From the NCBI GenBank assembly GCA_015057055.1, contig SVFE01000014.1, forward strand, positions 1-48,661: a stretch of DNA of 48,661 nucleotides. The letters run 5' to 3'. Of the stretch, positions 1 through 9,065 are shown piece by piece. This DNA comes from Lachnospiraceae bacterium (lineage in GTDB: Bacteria; Bacillota; Clostridia; Lachnospirales; Lachnospiraceae). The translations under genes and the position numbers were made by a program. Below the pieces are notes generated by a model that saw nothing but the letters and a program-made list of their open reading frames with translations, did no database searches and was not told the origin of the DNA. Numbering within the stretch: the first letter of the stretch is position 1; the number at the start of each line of letters is the position of its first letter.

Positions 1-55
1 TGTAAAATCAAGAGCCATGGCACCGGGCAGATGTCATGGCTCTTGTTATTTTACA
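1..55 (-). terminator. Terminator hairpin after pyrBI
   Basis: A long inverted repeat is visible: bases 9-22 pair with 32-45 (14 pairs, one G-T), and the outer bases 1-8 pair with 48-55. It overlaps the pyrI stop codon. Read on the minus strand, the stem is followed by a short T-rich tract, so it most likely ends the pyrBI transcript. The window edge cuts off anything beyond it. Confidence 0.7.
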
Positions 56-482
56 TTTTTTCGCTGTTTTTTTCTTCGCAGTATTTACAACGATAAACTT
101 CTTTTTTGCTGTCTGCAAGATAAAAAATGTGAGGAAGTTCCTGCTCAATGGAGGTGATGCATCGAGGATTTTTACATTTCAAAATCCCCTTTACCTCTGT
201 GGGAAGTACCAATGCCTTTTTGTCCACGATTTCCCCGTCCTTAATCACGTTGACGGTGATGGTATGGTCAATCACTGCAAGGGCATCCAGATTTAAGGTA
301 TTGATATCGCATTCTACTTTAATGATATCTTTCTTTTGCAACTTATTACTCTTGGCATTTTTTATGATTGCCACACAACAGTCCAATTTGTCCAGACCGA
401 GATGATAGTAAATGGACATGCTTTTTCCGGCAGGAATATGATCTAATACAAAGCCTTCTTCGATTTGTCCGACATTTAACAT
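51..482 (-). CDS. pyrI: Aspartate carbamoyltransferase regulatory chain
   Basis: This is the 143-residue regulatory subunit of aspartate transcarbamoylase, which binds nucleotide effectors and tunes the first committed step of pyrimidine synthesis. The N-terminal part matches the allosteric domain. The C-terminal part is the zinc domain, with four cysteines at about 103, 108, 132 and 135 (KCKNPRC and RCKYC). Length is close to the family norm of about 150. The start has a good ribosome site (AAGGAGA, 9 bases upstream on the minus strand). It lies 45 bases after pyrB on the same strand, so the two subunits are probably made from one transcript. Having a regulatory chain means the enzyme is the allosteric class, not the Bacillus type that lacks PyrI. 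Confidence 0.96.
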   Translation of the reverse strand: MLNVGQIEEGFVLDHIPAGKSMSIYYHLGLDKLDCCVAIIKNAKSNKLQKKDIIKVECDINTLNLDALAVIDHTITVNVIKDGEIVDKKALVLPTEVKGILKCKNPRCITSIEQELPHIFYLADSKKEVYRCKYCEEKNSEKM

Positions 483-527
483 TATCGTTCTCCTTTTCTT
501 GTAGTTTTTGCCTGATTCGGCTTCTTG

Positions 528-1439
528 TTATACCAGCTCCAACAGTGTCAGTATCAGTGCCATTCGCACATAAACACCGTATTGTACCTGTTTGAAATAA
601 ACGGCGCGCTCGTCCTCGTCCACTTCCACGGAAATTTCATTGACTCTGGGGAGGGGATGGAGCACCAGCATATCTTTTCTGGCAAGTTCCATTTTCTCTT
701 TGTTTAAAATGTAGAAATCTTTCAAACGTACGTAATCTTCCTCGTTAAAGAAGCGTTCTCTTTGCACACGGGTCATGTATAACAAATCTAACTCCGGCAT
801 GACCTCTTCCAAACGGATGACTTCTTTAAAAGGAATATCCATTTCAATAAGCATTTCTTTGACATACTCAGGAATCTTTAATTCTTCCGGTGAGATAAAA
901 ATGAATTTGACGTTGTCATATCGTACCAAAGCATTGATCAGGGAATGCACCGTCCGGCCGAATTTTAAGTCACCGCAAAGACCGATGGTAAAATTATTCA
1001 GGCGTCCTTTTAAGGAACGGATGGTAAGCAAGTCCGTCAGGGTCTGAGTGGGATGCTGGTGTCCGCCGTCCCCTGCGTTAATTACGGGAATGGATGCCTT
1101 GGTAGCGGCTACCATGGGGGCTCCTTCCTTGGGATGACGCATTGCGCAAATGTCTGCGTAGCAAGAGATCATTCGAATGGTGTCGGAGACGCTTTCTCCT
1201 TTCGTTGCAGAAGAGGATCCGGCATCGGAAAAACCGAGGACTTGTCCTCCGAGACCATACATGGCAGATTCAAAACTGAGTCTTGTCCTGGTACTGGGCT
1301 CGTAAAAGCAGGTTGCTAAAATCTTGCCGTTACACATGTGGGCATATTTGGATGGATTTTTTTCGATGTCGCCGGCCAGGTCGAAAAGACGTTCCAATTC
1401 ATCGGTTGTAAAATCCAAAGGTCGTAACAGATGTCTCAT
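528..1439 (-). CDS. pyrB: Aspartate carbamoyltransferase catalytic chain
   Basis: This 303-residue enzyme condenses carbamoyl phosphate with aspartate to give carbamoyl-aspartate. The carbamoyl-phosphate signature [11 protein letters not shown] is at residues 47-57, HPTQTLTDL is at 129-137, and HPLPR lies near 262. Length is normal for the family. The start is preceded by GAGAGGT. The 58 bases between it and the upstream nitroreductase gene hold that gene's terminator, and I see no PyrR-binding attenuator there. Expression may therefore rely on read-through or on a promoter I cannot recognise. Confidence 0.97.
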   Translation of the reverse strand: MRHLLRPLDFTTDELERLFDLAGDIEKNPSKYAHMCNGKILATCFYEPSTRTRLSFESAMYGLGGQVLGFSDAGSSSATKGESVSDTIRMISCYADICAMRHPKEGAPMVAATKASIPVINAGDGGHQHPTQTLTDLLTIRSLKGRLNNFTIGLCGDLKFGRTVHSLINALVRYDNVKFIFISPEELKIPEYVKEMLIEMDIPFKEVIRLEEVMPELDLLYMTRVQRERFFNEEDYVRLKDFYILNKEKMELARKDMLVLHPLPRVNEISVEVDEDERAVYFKQVQYGVYVRMALILTLLELV

Positions 1440-1471
1440 TTTTTCTACCTCTCATTCTTTGGTTTTGCTCA

Positions 1472-1499
1472 ATAAAAAGGAGAGAATAATTCTCTCCTT
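1472..1499 (-). terminator. Terminator after the nitroreductase gene
   Basis: A perfect 10-base stem (1477-1486 with 1490-1499) has a 3-base loop. On the minus strand it is followed by a run of Ts. It overlaps the nitroreductase stop codon and sits just before pyrB. Confidence 0.8.
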
Positions 1500-2037
1500 A
1501 TAAAATCTGCAACAAATCCTCCACGGGTTTACGCTTGGGAGCGGTGGGGGATTCGTCGGGATATCCTAAGGGAATCAATGCCACCAACTCACGGTCTGCC
1601 GGAAGTTGCAACAATTCTGTGATTTTGTCATTGTCAAAAATACCCAAGATAACAGTGCCTACACCATGTTCGTGGGCGGCGAGACAAAATGTCTGGGATG
1701 CAATACCGGCATCAAACATCTGCCAGGTATCTTTTCGTTCGGTGGTAAAAGAGCCGTCACGTTCATAACCGCACCGGTTTTTAATGACGGTTACAGCCAC
1801 CAGTACGGGAGCATTACGGATAATGTTGCCGTTGCCGGGATATACGCTGGTGCACTCGCTGATTTTTTCCTTCAGTGCTACGTCTTTTACTGCGATGTAG
1901 CGGACAATCTGGGTGTGTTTCCAGCTGGGTGAATAGGAAGCTTCTTCTACAATTTCCTGTAAAACGGAATCTTCCACCGCTTTGGGTTGGAACTTGCGGA
2001 TGCTTCGTCTGCCTAAGATACATTCTCTAACGTCCAT
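1498..2037 (-). CDS. Nitroreductase family protein
   Basis: This is a 179-residue FMN-dependent oxidoreductase of the nitroreductase fold. The family uses NAD(P)H to reduce nitro, quinone or flavin substrates, and the true substrate cannot be read from sequence. The N-terminal motif RRSIRKFQ (FMN phosphate contact) and the C-terminal LIPLGYPDE pattern are typical. The open frame extends further upstream, but I start at the ATG at 2037. That codon has a strong AGGGGG site 8-9 bases before it, and the motif then begins at residue 10 as usual. A well-formed promoter lies at 2066-2094. The gene is divergent from pheA. Confidence 0.88.
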   Translation of the reverse strand: MDVRECILGRRSIRKFQPKAVEDSVLQEIVEEASYSPSWKHTQIVRYIAVKDVALKEKISECTSVYPGNGNIIRNAPVLVAVTVIKNRCGYERDGSFTTERKDTWQMFDAGIASQTFCLAAHEHGVGTVILGIFDNDKITELLQLPADRELVALIPLGYPDESPTAPKRKPVEDLLQIL

Positions 2038-2065
2038 TTTAATACCCCCTTTATTTTCTCTATAA

Positions 2066-2094
2066 ATAATAGCATAGGAAACGGTTTCTTTCAA
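2066..2094 (-). promoter_or_regulatory. Sigma-A promoter of the nitroreductase gene
   Basis: On the minus strand TTGAAA (2089-2094) and TATTAT (2066-2071) are separated by exactly 17 bases. Transcription would start near 2059, about 20 bases before the start codon. This supports the short start chosen for the gene. Confidence 0.7.
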
Positions 2095-2178
2095 CCTTGC
2101 AGGACGTAGTTTTTTGGAGTAAACTAAGGAGGGGAAGAAGGGGTGGTGACACCGGTTTTTCTCCACCAAAAAGGATTT

Positions 2179-2184
2179 TATAAT
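2179..2184 (+). promoter_or_regulatory. Possible -10 box for pheA
   Basis: A perfect TATAAT lies 30 bases before the pheA start. The matching -35 position (2156-2161) is only T-rich, so this is a tentative promoter. Confidence 0.35.
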
Positions 2185-2214
2185 CCGTATTTATAAAGAA
2201 AGCGAAGGGATAAA

Positions 2215-3354
2215 ATGAAAGACTTAAAAGAATTGCGGGAAGAAATTGACAAAATAGATTCGCAGATGGTTGCCCTGTATGAAAAGCGTATGGAAGTGGC
2301 AGCCGGTGTGGCAGAATATAAATTGGCCAACGGCAAAAAGGTTTTTGACAGAGAACGGGAAAAAATTAAAATCGCGGCGGTAAAATCCCTGTTGGAAAAG
2401 CCGGAAAATGAGCAGGGAATTCAGGAATTATATGAACAGCTGATGTCCATGAGCCGGAAGTTACAATATAAAATGCTGATGGAAAGCGAGGCGGCAAAGG
2501 ATGGAGAATTGCGCCTTCCTTTTATTCCGATGGCTGAAATCAATAAAAGTGCAAGGGTAGTGTTCCAGGGAGCGGCCGGTTCCTATTCGGAAGCAGCGAT
2601 GCGGGAATTTTTCGGCGAAAATGCCAATAGTTTTCATGTGGAGACTTTCCGGGATGCCATGATGGCTTTGGAGGAAGGCAGTGCGGAATACGCCGTACTT
2701 CCTATCGAGAATTCCACTGCCGGAATGGTGAGTGAAATCTATGATTTGCTGGCAGAGTTTGAACATTTTATTGTGGCGGAGCAGGTAATCAAAATCGAGC
2801 ACTGTCTGATGGGATGTTCGGGTACCACATTGGATACCATTGAAACGGTTTATTCCCATCCCCAGTCCCTCATGCAGTCGGAACATTTCCTTCGGGAACA
2901 TGGGTCCTGGAATCAGATTTCCATGAAGAATAATGCATTTGCGGCCGAGAAGGTTGCCACGGAACAAAAGTGCAATCAGGCGGCAATCGCCGGAGAGTAT
3001 GCAGCAAAGGTGTATGGTCTGGAGATTATCAAGAAGGGAATAAATCACTCGGATTCCAATTCTACCAGATTTATCATTGTCAGTAACCGGAAAGTTTTTT
3101 TGCGGGATGCAAAAAAAATCAGTTTGTGCTTTGAGATTCCTCATGAAAGCGGTTCTCTCTATCGGATTTTGTCTCATTTCATTTTTAATGGGCTGAATAT
3201 GAACAAAATCGAAAGCCGCCCCATTGAGGGAAGAAACTGGGAATATCGCTTCTTTGTGGATTTTGAAGGAAATCTTGCAGACAGCGGGGTGCGAAATGCT
3301 CTTTGCGGTCTTAGGGAAGAGGCCATCAACCTTCGGGTACTGGGAAATTATTAG
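2215..3354 (+). CDS. pheA: Chorismate mutase / prephenate dehydratase
   Basis: This is a bifunctional P-protein of 379 residues that converts chorismate to prephenate and then to phenylpyruvate in phenylalanine synthesis. Residues 1-90 form an AroQ-type chorismate mutase (RxEIDxID start, KxxNGKKVFDRERE). Residues 113-290 form the prephenate dehydratase domain (FQGAAGSYSE, catalytic NSTRF at 282-286). Residues 300-379 form an ACT domain with GSLYRIL (313-319) and ESRP (333-336), which bind phenylalanine for feedback inhibition. The full domain set implies a regulated enzyme. The next gene starts 33 bases downstream. A connection to the aryl-pyruvate oxidoreductase at 32.6 kb is metabolic only. 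Confidence 0.96.
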   Translation: MKDLKELREEIDKIDSQMVALYEKRMEVAAGVAEYKLANGKKVFDREREKIKIAAVKSLLEKPENEQGIQELYEQLMSMSRKLQYKMLMESEAAKDGELRLPFIPMAEINKSARVVFQGAAGSYSEAAMREFFGENANSFHVETFRDAMMALEEGSAEYAVLPIENSTAGMVSEIYDLLAEFEHFIVAEQVIKIEHCLMGCSGTTLDTIETVYSHPQSLMQSEHFLREHGSWNQISMKNNAFAAEKVATEQKCNQAAIAGEYAAKVYGLEIIKKGINHSDSNSTRFIIVSNRKVFLRDAKKISLCFEIPHESGSLYRILSHFIFNGLNMNKIESRPIEGRNWEYRFFVDFEGNLADSGVRNALCGLREEAINLRVLGNY

Positions 3355-3387
3355 AACGGCGAAAAATTTCAGATAAGGATTGAATAT

Positions 3388-4689
3388 ATGAAAGCAGAAC
3401 AACTTATATTTTACAGGGATGCGGGCGAACATGGACTGTTGTATTCCATGTGCCGTCTGATGGAACGCAGGATTGCCGGCGTTTCGCAAAAACTTAATGA
3501 CGCAGAAGAACAGGAATATTTTTCCTGTGTGGCACAGTTATACGAATATGCCAGCGAAAATGGTTTTTACGGAAATCTTTGGCATTGCTATTTGACGGAG
3601 CTATTGGTATATAACGAAAATCCCTATACCATCGCCTGCGAGATGCGGGGAGAAGTGCAGGGCTCATTGCGCCAGGCAGTGCTGCATGATTTGCGGCTGT
3701 TTATGGAATTTTTCAAATATAATTTATACAAACTGGATACAGTATTTAAAACAGACAGCCTCGTTAAAGCGATGCATTATGAAGCGTCGCAAAAAAAGGC
3801 AATTAAGTACAACCGTCATATCAGCGCAGAGATTTGTGCCTTGGCAGTCCGTCTGGCAGGCGCGGCAGATGCAGAAGCATTTCGCCGAGAACTGGATGAA
3901 TTTTACGGAAAATACGGTGTGGGCGTTTTCGGGCTGCACAAAGCATTTCGCGTAGAGCATACGAGAGAATGCCTGCAGATTAATCCGATTTATAACATCG
4001 CGGTGACGGGCTTGGATGATATTATCGGTTATGAAATACCGAAGAAAAAACTGATTGATAATACGGAAGCTTTTTTGCAGGGGCAGAAAGCCAATAATTG
4101 CTTGATTTTCGGAGATGCCGGTACCGGGAAATCCTCCAGTATCCGGGCGATTTTGAATCAGTATTACGGTCGTGGGCTGCGTATGATAGAGGTTTATAAG
4201 CACCAGTACCAGGAGTTAAATGACTTGATTGACCGCTTGAAATGCCGAAATTACAAATTTATCATCTACATGGATGATTTGTCCTTTGAAGAATTTGAAA
4301 CCGAATACAAATACTTAAAGGCCGTGATTGAAGGCGGGCTGGAAAGCAAGCCGGACAATGTGCTGATTTATGCAACGTCGAACCGCCGGCATTTAATCCG
4401 GGAGAATTTTACGGATAAGGATGGCGACGGCGGAGATATTCACAAGAACGAAACCGTGCAGGAAAAATTGTCCTTGTTTGGAAGATTTGGTGTATCCATT
4501 TATTTCGGAGCACCAAACAAAACAGAGTTCCAGGAAATCGTGCTGGGATTGGCAAAAAAGTATGGGCTTCGTATGCCTGAGGAGCAGTTGTTGGCAGAGG
4601 CAAATAAATGGGAACTTTCCCACGGGGGATTGTCCGGCCGCTGTGCAAGACAGTTTATTGATGCGATGCGGGGACAAGAGTCAATATAA
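3388..4689 (+). CDS. AAA-type ATPase of the DUF815 family
   Basis: A 433-residue cytoplasmic protein. Residues 1-200 form an all-helical region of unknown role. Residues 205-433 form a P-loop ATPase resembling the DUF815 family, with Walker A GDAGTGKSS at 242-250, Walker B FIIYMDD at 291-297 and a sensor-like IYATSNRRHL at 327-336. The family has no settled function. Here it sits 21 bases before ppx and shares an apparent transcript with the polyphosphate genes, so a role in phosphate or stress physiology is an inference from context. The start has a fair ribosome site (AAGGAT). Confidence 0.8.
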   Translation: MKAEQLIFYRDAGEHGLLYSMCRLMERRIAGVSQKLNDAEEQEYFSCVAQLYEYASENGFYGNLWHCYLTELLVYNENPYTIACEMRGEVQGSLRQAVLHDLRLFMEFFKYNLYKLDTVFKTDSLVKAMHYEASQKKAIKYNRHISAEICALAVRLAGAADAEAFRRELDEFYGKYGVGVFGLHKAFRVEHTRECLQINPIYNIAVTGLDDIIGYEIPKKKLIDNTEAFLQGQKANNCLIFGDAGTGKSSSIRAILNQYYGRGLRMIEVYKHQYQELNDLIDRLKCRNYKFIIYMDDLSFEEFETEYKYLKAVIEGGLESKPDNVLIYATSNRRHLIRENFTDKDGDGGDIHKNETVQEKLSLFGRFGVSIYFGAPNKTEFQEIVLGLAKKYGLRMPEEQLLAEANKWELSHGGLSGRCARQFIDAMRGQESI

Positions 4690-4710
4690 GAGAAAGGAAT
4701 TTGGGGTGTT

Positions 4711-6252
4711 ATGGCAATTAAAACATTTGCGGCAATTGATGTTGGTTCCTTTGAAATGGCAATGAAAATCTTTGAAATATCCGCCAAATGTGGTATGCGG
4801 GAAATCGATTATATCCGGCATCATCTGGCGCTGGGGAGCGATACTTACAATACAAAGAAAATCGGCTATGAAAAAATGGATGAACTTTGCCGTATCCTTC
4901 GGGAATTTCAGCAAATTATGAAGACCTACGGTGTTACGGATTATCGTGCTTACGGAACCAGCGCGATACGGGAGGCGGAAAACACCTTAATTATTCTGGA
5001 TCAAATCCGAAACCGGACCGGTGTGGAGATTCAGGTGCTCAGTAATTCCGAGCAGCGCTTTTTGGATTACAAATCCATAGCGTCAAAAGGGGAGGAATTT
5101 CGTTCCTTCATCGGAAAGGGAACGGCAATTGTGGATATCGGCGGTGGCACCATCCAGCTGTCACTATTTGAAAATGACAGTTTGGTAACAACGCAGAACG
5201 TCAAAATCGGTGTGTTGCGATTGCATGAGCTTTTGATGCAGATGCGTCCCAAACCGGGACAGCAGGCTGCGATTTTGGATGAGATGATGGACAGCCAATT
5301 GTCCGTATTTAAAAAAATGTATTTGAAGGACCGGATTGTAAGTAACCTGATTGTCATGGATGATTATATTTCCGGCACCATTAAAGGACAGCTGGCGGAA
5401 GGCAAAAATGGTGTTGTGAGCAAAGAGGTCTTCGGGGCATTTGCAGATTCCTTTTTTGTTAAGAGTCGTGAGGCATTGGCAGAGACCTATGCCGTGGCAG
5501 AAGAAAATGTGGAACTGATGGGGATTTCGGCGCGGATTCTGTCTCATGTTATGGAGATGATGAACGCCGAGACCATATGGGCCCCCGGGGTGACTCTTTG
5601 CGACGGAATCGCGTATGAGTATGCGGAAAAGAAACGTATCAATATGACCCGTCACGATTTTGAAAAGGATATTATTGCCTGTGCAAAAAATATCAGCAAA
5701 CGGTACATGGGAAGTCGTAAGCGTAGTGAAGTCATGGAAGAAACTGCCCTGACGATTTTTGACAGCATGAAAAAAGTGCACGGCATGAGTAAACGGGAGC
5801 GGCTTTTGTTGCAGCTGGCTGCAATTATGCACGACTGCGGGAAGTTCATCAATATGACGGATGTGGGGATGTGCTCTTACAGCATTATCATGCATACCGA
5901 GATGATTGGTCTGTCTCACAGAGAACGGGAAATCGTGGCCTATGTGGCCCGGTTTATACATGATGATTTTTCGTATTATGACGAGATGGCGGCGGCGTCG
6001 GATATGAATAAAGAAACCTATCTGATTATTGCAAAACTAACTGCAATTATAAGGATTGCCAACGGACTGGATAAGAGTCATAAGCAAAAGTTTAAGAAAT
6101 TTAAAGCTTCGCTGGAGGAAGAGAGATTAATTCTTACGGTGGAAGGCAAACAGGATATTATGTACGAACAGGCAATTTTCCGGCAACGGTCTGATTTCTT
6201 TGAAGAAGTTTTCAGTATCGAGCCGGTGATTAAGCAAAAAAAGATGGATTAG
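4711..6252 (+). CDS. Ppx/GppA exopolyphosphatase with HD domain
   Basis: This 513-residue protein belongs to the Ppx/GppA family, which cuts terminal phosphate from polyphosphate or from pppGpp. The actin-like fold shows the phosphate-1 loop FAAIDVGSFE at the N-terminus and the phosphate-2 loop AIVDIGGGTIQL at about residues 136-147. A C-terminal HD-type helical domain (LAAIMHDCGKF) follows, as in the longer members. The gene ends 6 bases before ppk1, so synthesis and breakdown of polyphosphate are likely made together. Whether the preferred substrate is polyphosphate or pppGpp cannot be told from sequence, but the ppk1 neighbour favours polyphosphate. Confidence 0.88.
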   Translation: MAIKTFAAIDVGSFEMAMKIFEISAKCGMREIDYIRHHLALGSDTYNTKKIGYEKMDELCRILREFQQIMKTYGVTDYRAYGTSAIREAENTLIILDQIRNRTGVEIQVLSNSEQRFLDYKSIASKGEEFRSFIGKGTAIVDIGGGTIQLSLFENDSLVTTQNVKIGVLRLHELLMQMRPKPGQQAAILDEMMDSQLSVFKKMYLKDRIVSNLIVMDDYISGTIKGQLAEGKNGVVSKEVFGAFADSFFVKSREALAETYAVAEENVELMGISARILSHVMEMMNAETIWAPGVTLCDGIAYEYAEKKRINMTRHDFEKDIIACAKNISKRYMGSRKRSEVMEETALTIFDSMKKVHGMSKRERLLLQLAAIMHDCGKFINMTDVGMCSYSIIMHTEMIGLSHREREIVAYVARFIHDDFSYYDEMAAASDMNKETYLIIAKLTAIIRIANGLDKSHKQKFKKFKASLEEERLILTVEGKQDIMYEQAIFRQRSDFFEEVFSIEPVIKQKKMD

Positions 6253-6258
6253 GGGTGG

Positions 6259-8394
6259 ATGCAAATGAATTTCAGAAATCCGGAATTTTATACGAACCGG
6301 GAACTGAGCTGGCTTCGTTTTAATGCAAGGGTTTTGTCAGAGGCAAGAGATGCTTCGCTTCCTCTGTTTGAACGTTTAAAATTTTTGAGTATAACCGTAT
6401 CGAATCTGGATGAATTTTTTATGGTGCGTGTGGCATCGTTAAAGGATATGGTGCATGCAGGATACAATAAAAAGGACATCAGCGGATTGTCGCCAAAGGA
6501 ACAGCTGGAGGTATTGTATGGGGAAATTCACCGGTTCGTGGATTTGCAGTATGATACCTATAAGGAACTGATTATTCCGGCCCTGCAAGAGAACCGGGTG
6601 GGAATCGTGGAGCATCACGAGGAACTGACCCGGGAACAGGGAGCCTATGCGGACCGCTTTTTTGCGGAAAATGTATATCCGGTTTTGACTCCTATGGCGG
6701 TGGATTCTTCCAGACCCTTTCCGCTGATAAAAAATAAGTCTTTGAATTTGTGCGCATTGTTGTCCAAAAAAGACGGAAGTAAAGAGGTGGAGTTTGCTAC
6801 GGTGCAGGTTCCCAGTGTGTTGCCGCGTATTGTGGAACTCCCGTCTGCCGATAGTGATACGGTGACGCTGATTCGCCTGGAAGAGATTATTGAGCGCAAT
6901 ATCAGCAAGTTGTTCTTAAACTATGATGTGTTATGCGCTTATCCGTTTCGCATCATGAGAAATGCGGACCTTACCATTGAAGAGGAAGAAGCGGAAGATT
7001 TATTAAAAGAGATTGAGAAGCAGATTAAGAAGCGTCAGTGGGGCGAAGCAATCCGCCTGGAAGTGGAAGCCGGAATTGATAAAAGACTTTTGAAGATTCT
7101 GAAAAAAGAATTAAAGGTTTCTTCGGAAGATATCTATCCTATCGTAGGCCCGCTGGATTTGACGTTTTTGATGAAAATGTATTCCCTGCCGGGATTTGAG
7201 CATTTGAAGCGGAAAGGATTTGAACCGCAGCCCGTGCCGGCATTGCCCTCCGGATGTAATCTGTTTGAGGAAATACGGAAAGGAGATGTACTTTTGCATC
7301 ATCCGTATCAGACATTCACGCCGGTGGTGCGTTTTATTGAACAGGCTGCCACGGATGAAAAGGTGTTGGCAATCAAGCAGACCCTGTATCGTGTCAGCGG
7401 CAATTCGCCGATTATCAAGGCGCTTTCCAAAGCAGCGGAAAATGGTAAACAGGTAACGGTTTTGGTGGAGCTGAAGGCACGTTTTGATGAGGAAAACAAT
7501 ATCGTCTGGGCCAAAATGCTGGAACAGGCAGGATGTCACGTAATATACGGTTTGGTTGGTTTAAAAACCCATTCTAAAATTACGCTGGTGGTGCGTAGGG
7601 AAGAGGATGGCATTCGCCGGTATGTGCATCTGGGCACCGGAAACTACAATGATGCCACGGCAAAATTATACACGGATACCGGTCTCTTGACCTGCGATGA
7701 AGCCATCGGAGAAGACGCAACGGCAGTCTTTAATATGCTTTCCGGATATTCCGAGCCACCCGGATGGAACAAGTTGTCTGTGGCACCTCTTTGGCTGAAA
7801 AAGAAATTTTTGCGTTTGATTGACCGGGAGGCGCAAAATGCGAAGGCCGGTAGACCGGCGCGGATTGCGGCCAAAATGAATTCCCTCTGCGACCCGGATA
7901 TTATTGAAGCGCTTTATGAAGCGTCTTGCGCCGGCGTAGAGATTCATCTTCTGGTGCGCGGAATCTGCAGTTTGCGGGCCGGGGTTAAAGACGTCAGCGA
8001 AAATATTTTTGTCCGTTCCATTGTGGGCGATTATTTGGAGCACAGCCGGATTTTCTATTTTGAAAATGATTTGTCGCCGGAGGTATATATGGCCAGTGCA
8101 GATTGGATGCCAAGAAATCTGGACCGGCGTGTGGAAATTATGTTCCCGATTGAAAACCCGGATTTGAAGAAAGAAGTTATGCATATCTTGGATTTGCAGT
8201 TTAGGGATAATGTGAAGGCGCATCGCTTGATGCCGGACGGAACCTATGAAAAAGTCCAAAGAGGTGAGGATGAAAGATTTGCCTGTCAGGAAATCTTTTG
8301 TCAGGAAGCTAAGAAGGCGGCAAAACAAAAGAAAAAGGGCGGCGAAGGCGGAAAACGCGTCTTTATTCCGAAAACAAGTGCAGATGATATTTAA
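6259..8394 (+). CDS. ppk1: Polyphosphate kinase 1
   Basis: This 711-residue enzyme polymerises the gamma phosphate of ATP into polyphosphate and can run in reverse. The N-terminal region (NRELSWLRFNARVL) and the head domain are intact. The two phospholipase-D-like catalytic halves each carry the expected histidine: H438 in LKTHSK, the usual autophosphorylation site, and H595 in LEHSRIFYFEN. Length is normal, and the last 35 residues form a lysine-rich tail. GGGGTGG before the ATG serves as ribosome site. It directly follows the Ppx/GppA gene. Confidence 0.96.
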   Translation: MQMNFRNPEFYTNRELSWLRFNARVLSEARDASLPLFERLKFLSITVSNLDEFFMVRVASLKDMVHAGYNKKDISGLSPKEQLEVLYGEIHRFVDLQYDTYKELIIPALQENRVGIVEHHEELTREQGAYADRFFAENVYPVLTPMAVDSSRPFPLIKNKSLNLCALLSKKDGSKEVEFATVQVPSVLPRIVELPSADSDTVTLIRLEEIIERNISKLFLNYDVLCAYPFRIMRNADLTIEEEEAEDLLKEIEKQIKKRQWGEAIRLEVEAGIDKRLLKILKKELKVSSEDIYPIVGPLDLTFLMKMYSLPGFEHLKRKGFEPQPVPALPSGCNLFEEIRKGDVLLHHPYQTFTPVVRFIEQAATDEKVLAIKQTLYRVSGNSPIIKALSKAAENGKQVTVLVELKARFDEENNIVWAKMLEQAGCHVIYGLVGLKTHSKITLVVRREEDGIRRYVHLGTGNYNDATAKLYTDTGLLTCDEAIGEDATAVFNMLSGYSEPPGWNKLSVAPLWLKKKFLRLIDREAQNAKAGRPARIAAKMNSLCDPDIIEALYEASCAGVEIHLLVRGICSLRAGVKDVSENIFVRSIVGDYLEHSRIFYFENDLSPEVYMASADWMPRNLDRRVEIMFPIENPDLKKEVMHILDLQFRDNVKAHRLMPDGTYEKVQRGEDERFACQEIFCQEAKKAAKQKKKGGEGGKRVFIPKTSADDI

Positions 8395-8420
8395 AATGAA
8401 GCAGAATAGGATGTAACAAA

Positions 8421-9065
8421 ATGCAAAAGTGGCAATTGATACTGGCCTCCGGCTCTCCCAGACGGAGAGAGATTATGACGGAGCGGGGACTGGATTTTAC
8501 AATCAGGACCAAGGATACGGAGGAAATTACAAAGGAAGTACTGCCGGCCGAGGTGGTGAAAGATTTGTCGATGCAAAAGGCTCTGGCAGTAGCAGAAGAT
8601 TATCCTTTGAAAAATTCCGGAGAGGAAGTTGTAACATGCGTTATCGGCGCAGATACGGTGGTTGCATTCGGTGAGAAGATTTTAGGGAAACCCAGTGACC
8701 GTGAGGATGCGGCAGCGATGATTAAAATGCTGCAGGGAAATGTGCACCAGGTTTATACCGGTGTTGCCATTGCAGTAGTGACCGGACAGAAGAAATGCAA
8801 GGAGCCCCGCTGTATCTGTTTTGCAGAAAAGACGGATGTTTTGGTAAAATCCATGACTGACGAGGAAATTTTGGAATATGTGGCGACGGGGGAAAGTGAT
8901 GATAAGGCCGGAGCCTATGGAATTCAAGGGATTTTTGCAAAGTATATTGACGCAATTACGGGGGATTACTACAATGTAGTGGGGTTACCCATTGACAGAT
9001 TATGCGAGGAACTGGCAGCGTTAGGTTATCCTTTGCAGGAAAGAACCGGTATTGAGAATGTGTAA
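8421..9065 (+). CDS. maf: Maf-family nucleotide pyrophosphatase
   Basis: A 214-residue Maf/YhdE-type protein. The family hydrolyses non-canonical or modified nucleoside triphosphates (dTTP/UTP-type in many members) and has been linked to septum inhibition. The phosphate-binding start LASGSPRRREIM, the VIGADTVV strand and the DKAGAYGIQG motif are all present. A small insertion around KKCKEPRCICF carries two extra cysteines. It begins 26 bases after ppk1, and its last codons overlap the start of the next gene. Confidence 0.92.
   Translation: MQKWQLILASGSPRRREIMTERGLDFTIRTKDTEEITKEVLPAEVVKDLSMQKALAVAEDYPLKNSGEEVVTCVIGADTVVAFGEKILGKPSDREDAAAMIKMLQGNVHQVYTGVAIAVVTGQKKCKEPRCICFAEKTDVLVKSMTDEEILEYVATGESDDKAGAYGIQGIFAKYIDAITGDYYNVVGLPIDRLCEELAALGYPLQERTGIENV

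Noticed and set aside
1440-1497. PyrR-dependent attenuator upstream of pyrB
   Set aside because: The gap is only 58 bases and the single hairpin there is the terminator of the preceding nitroreductase gene. No anti-terminator or PyrR-binding loop is visible.
2461-3489. Minus-strand open frame of 342 codons
   Set aside because: It lies fully antisense to pheA, has no ribosome site or recognisable domain, and reflects codon bias of the real gene.
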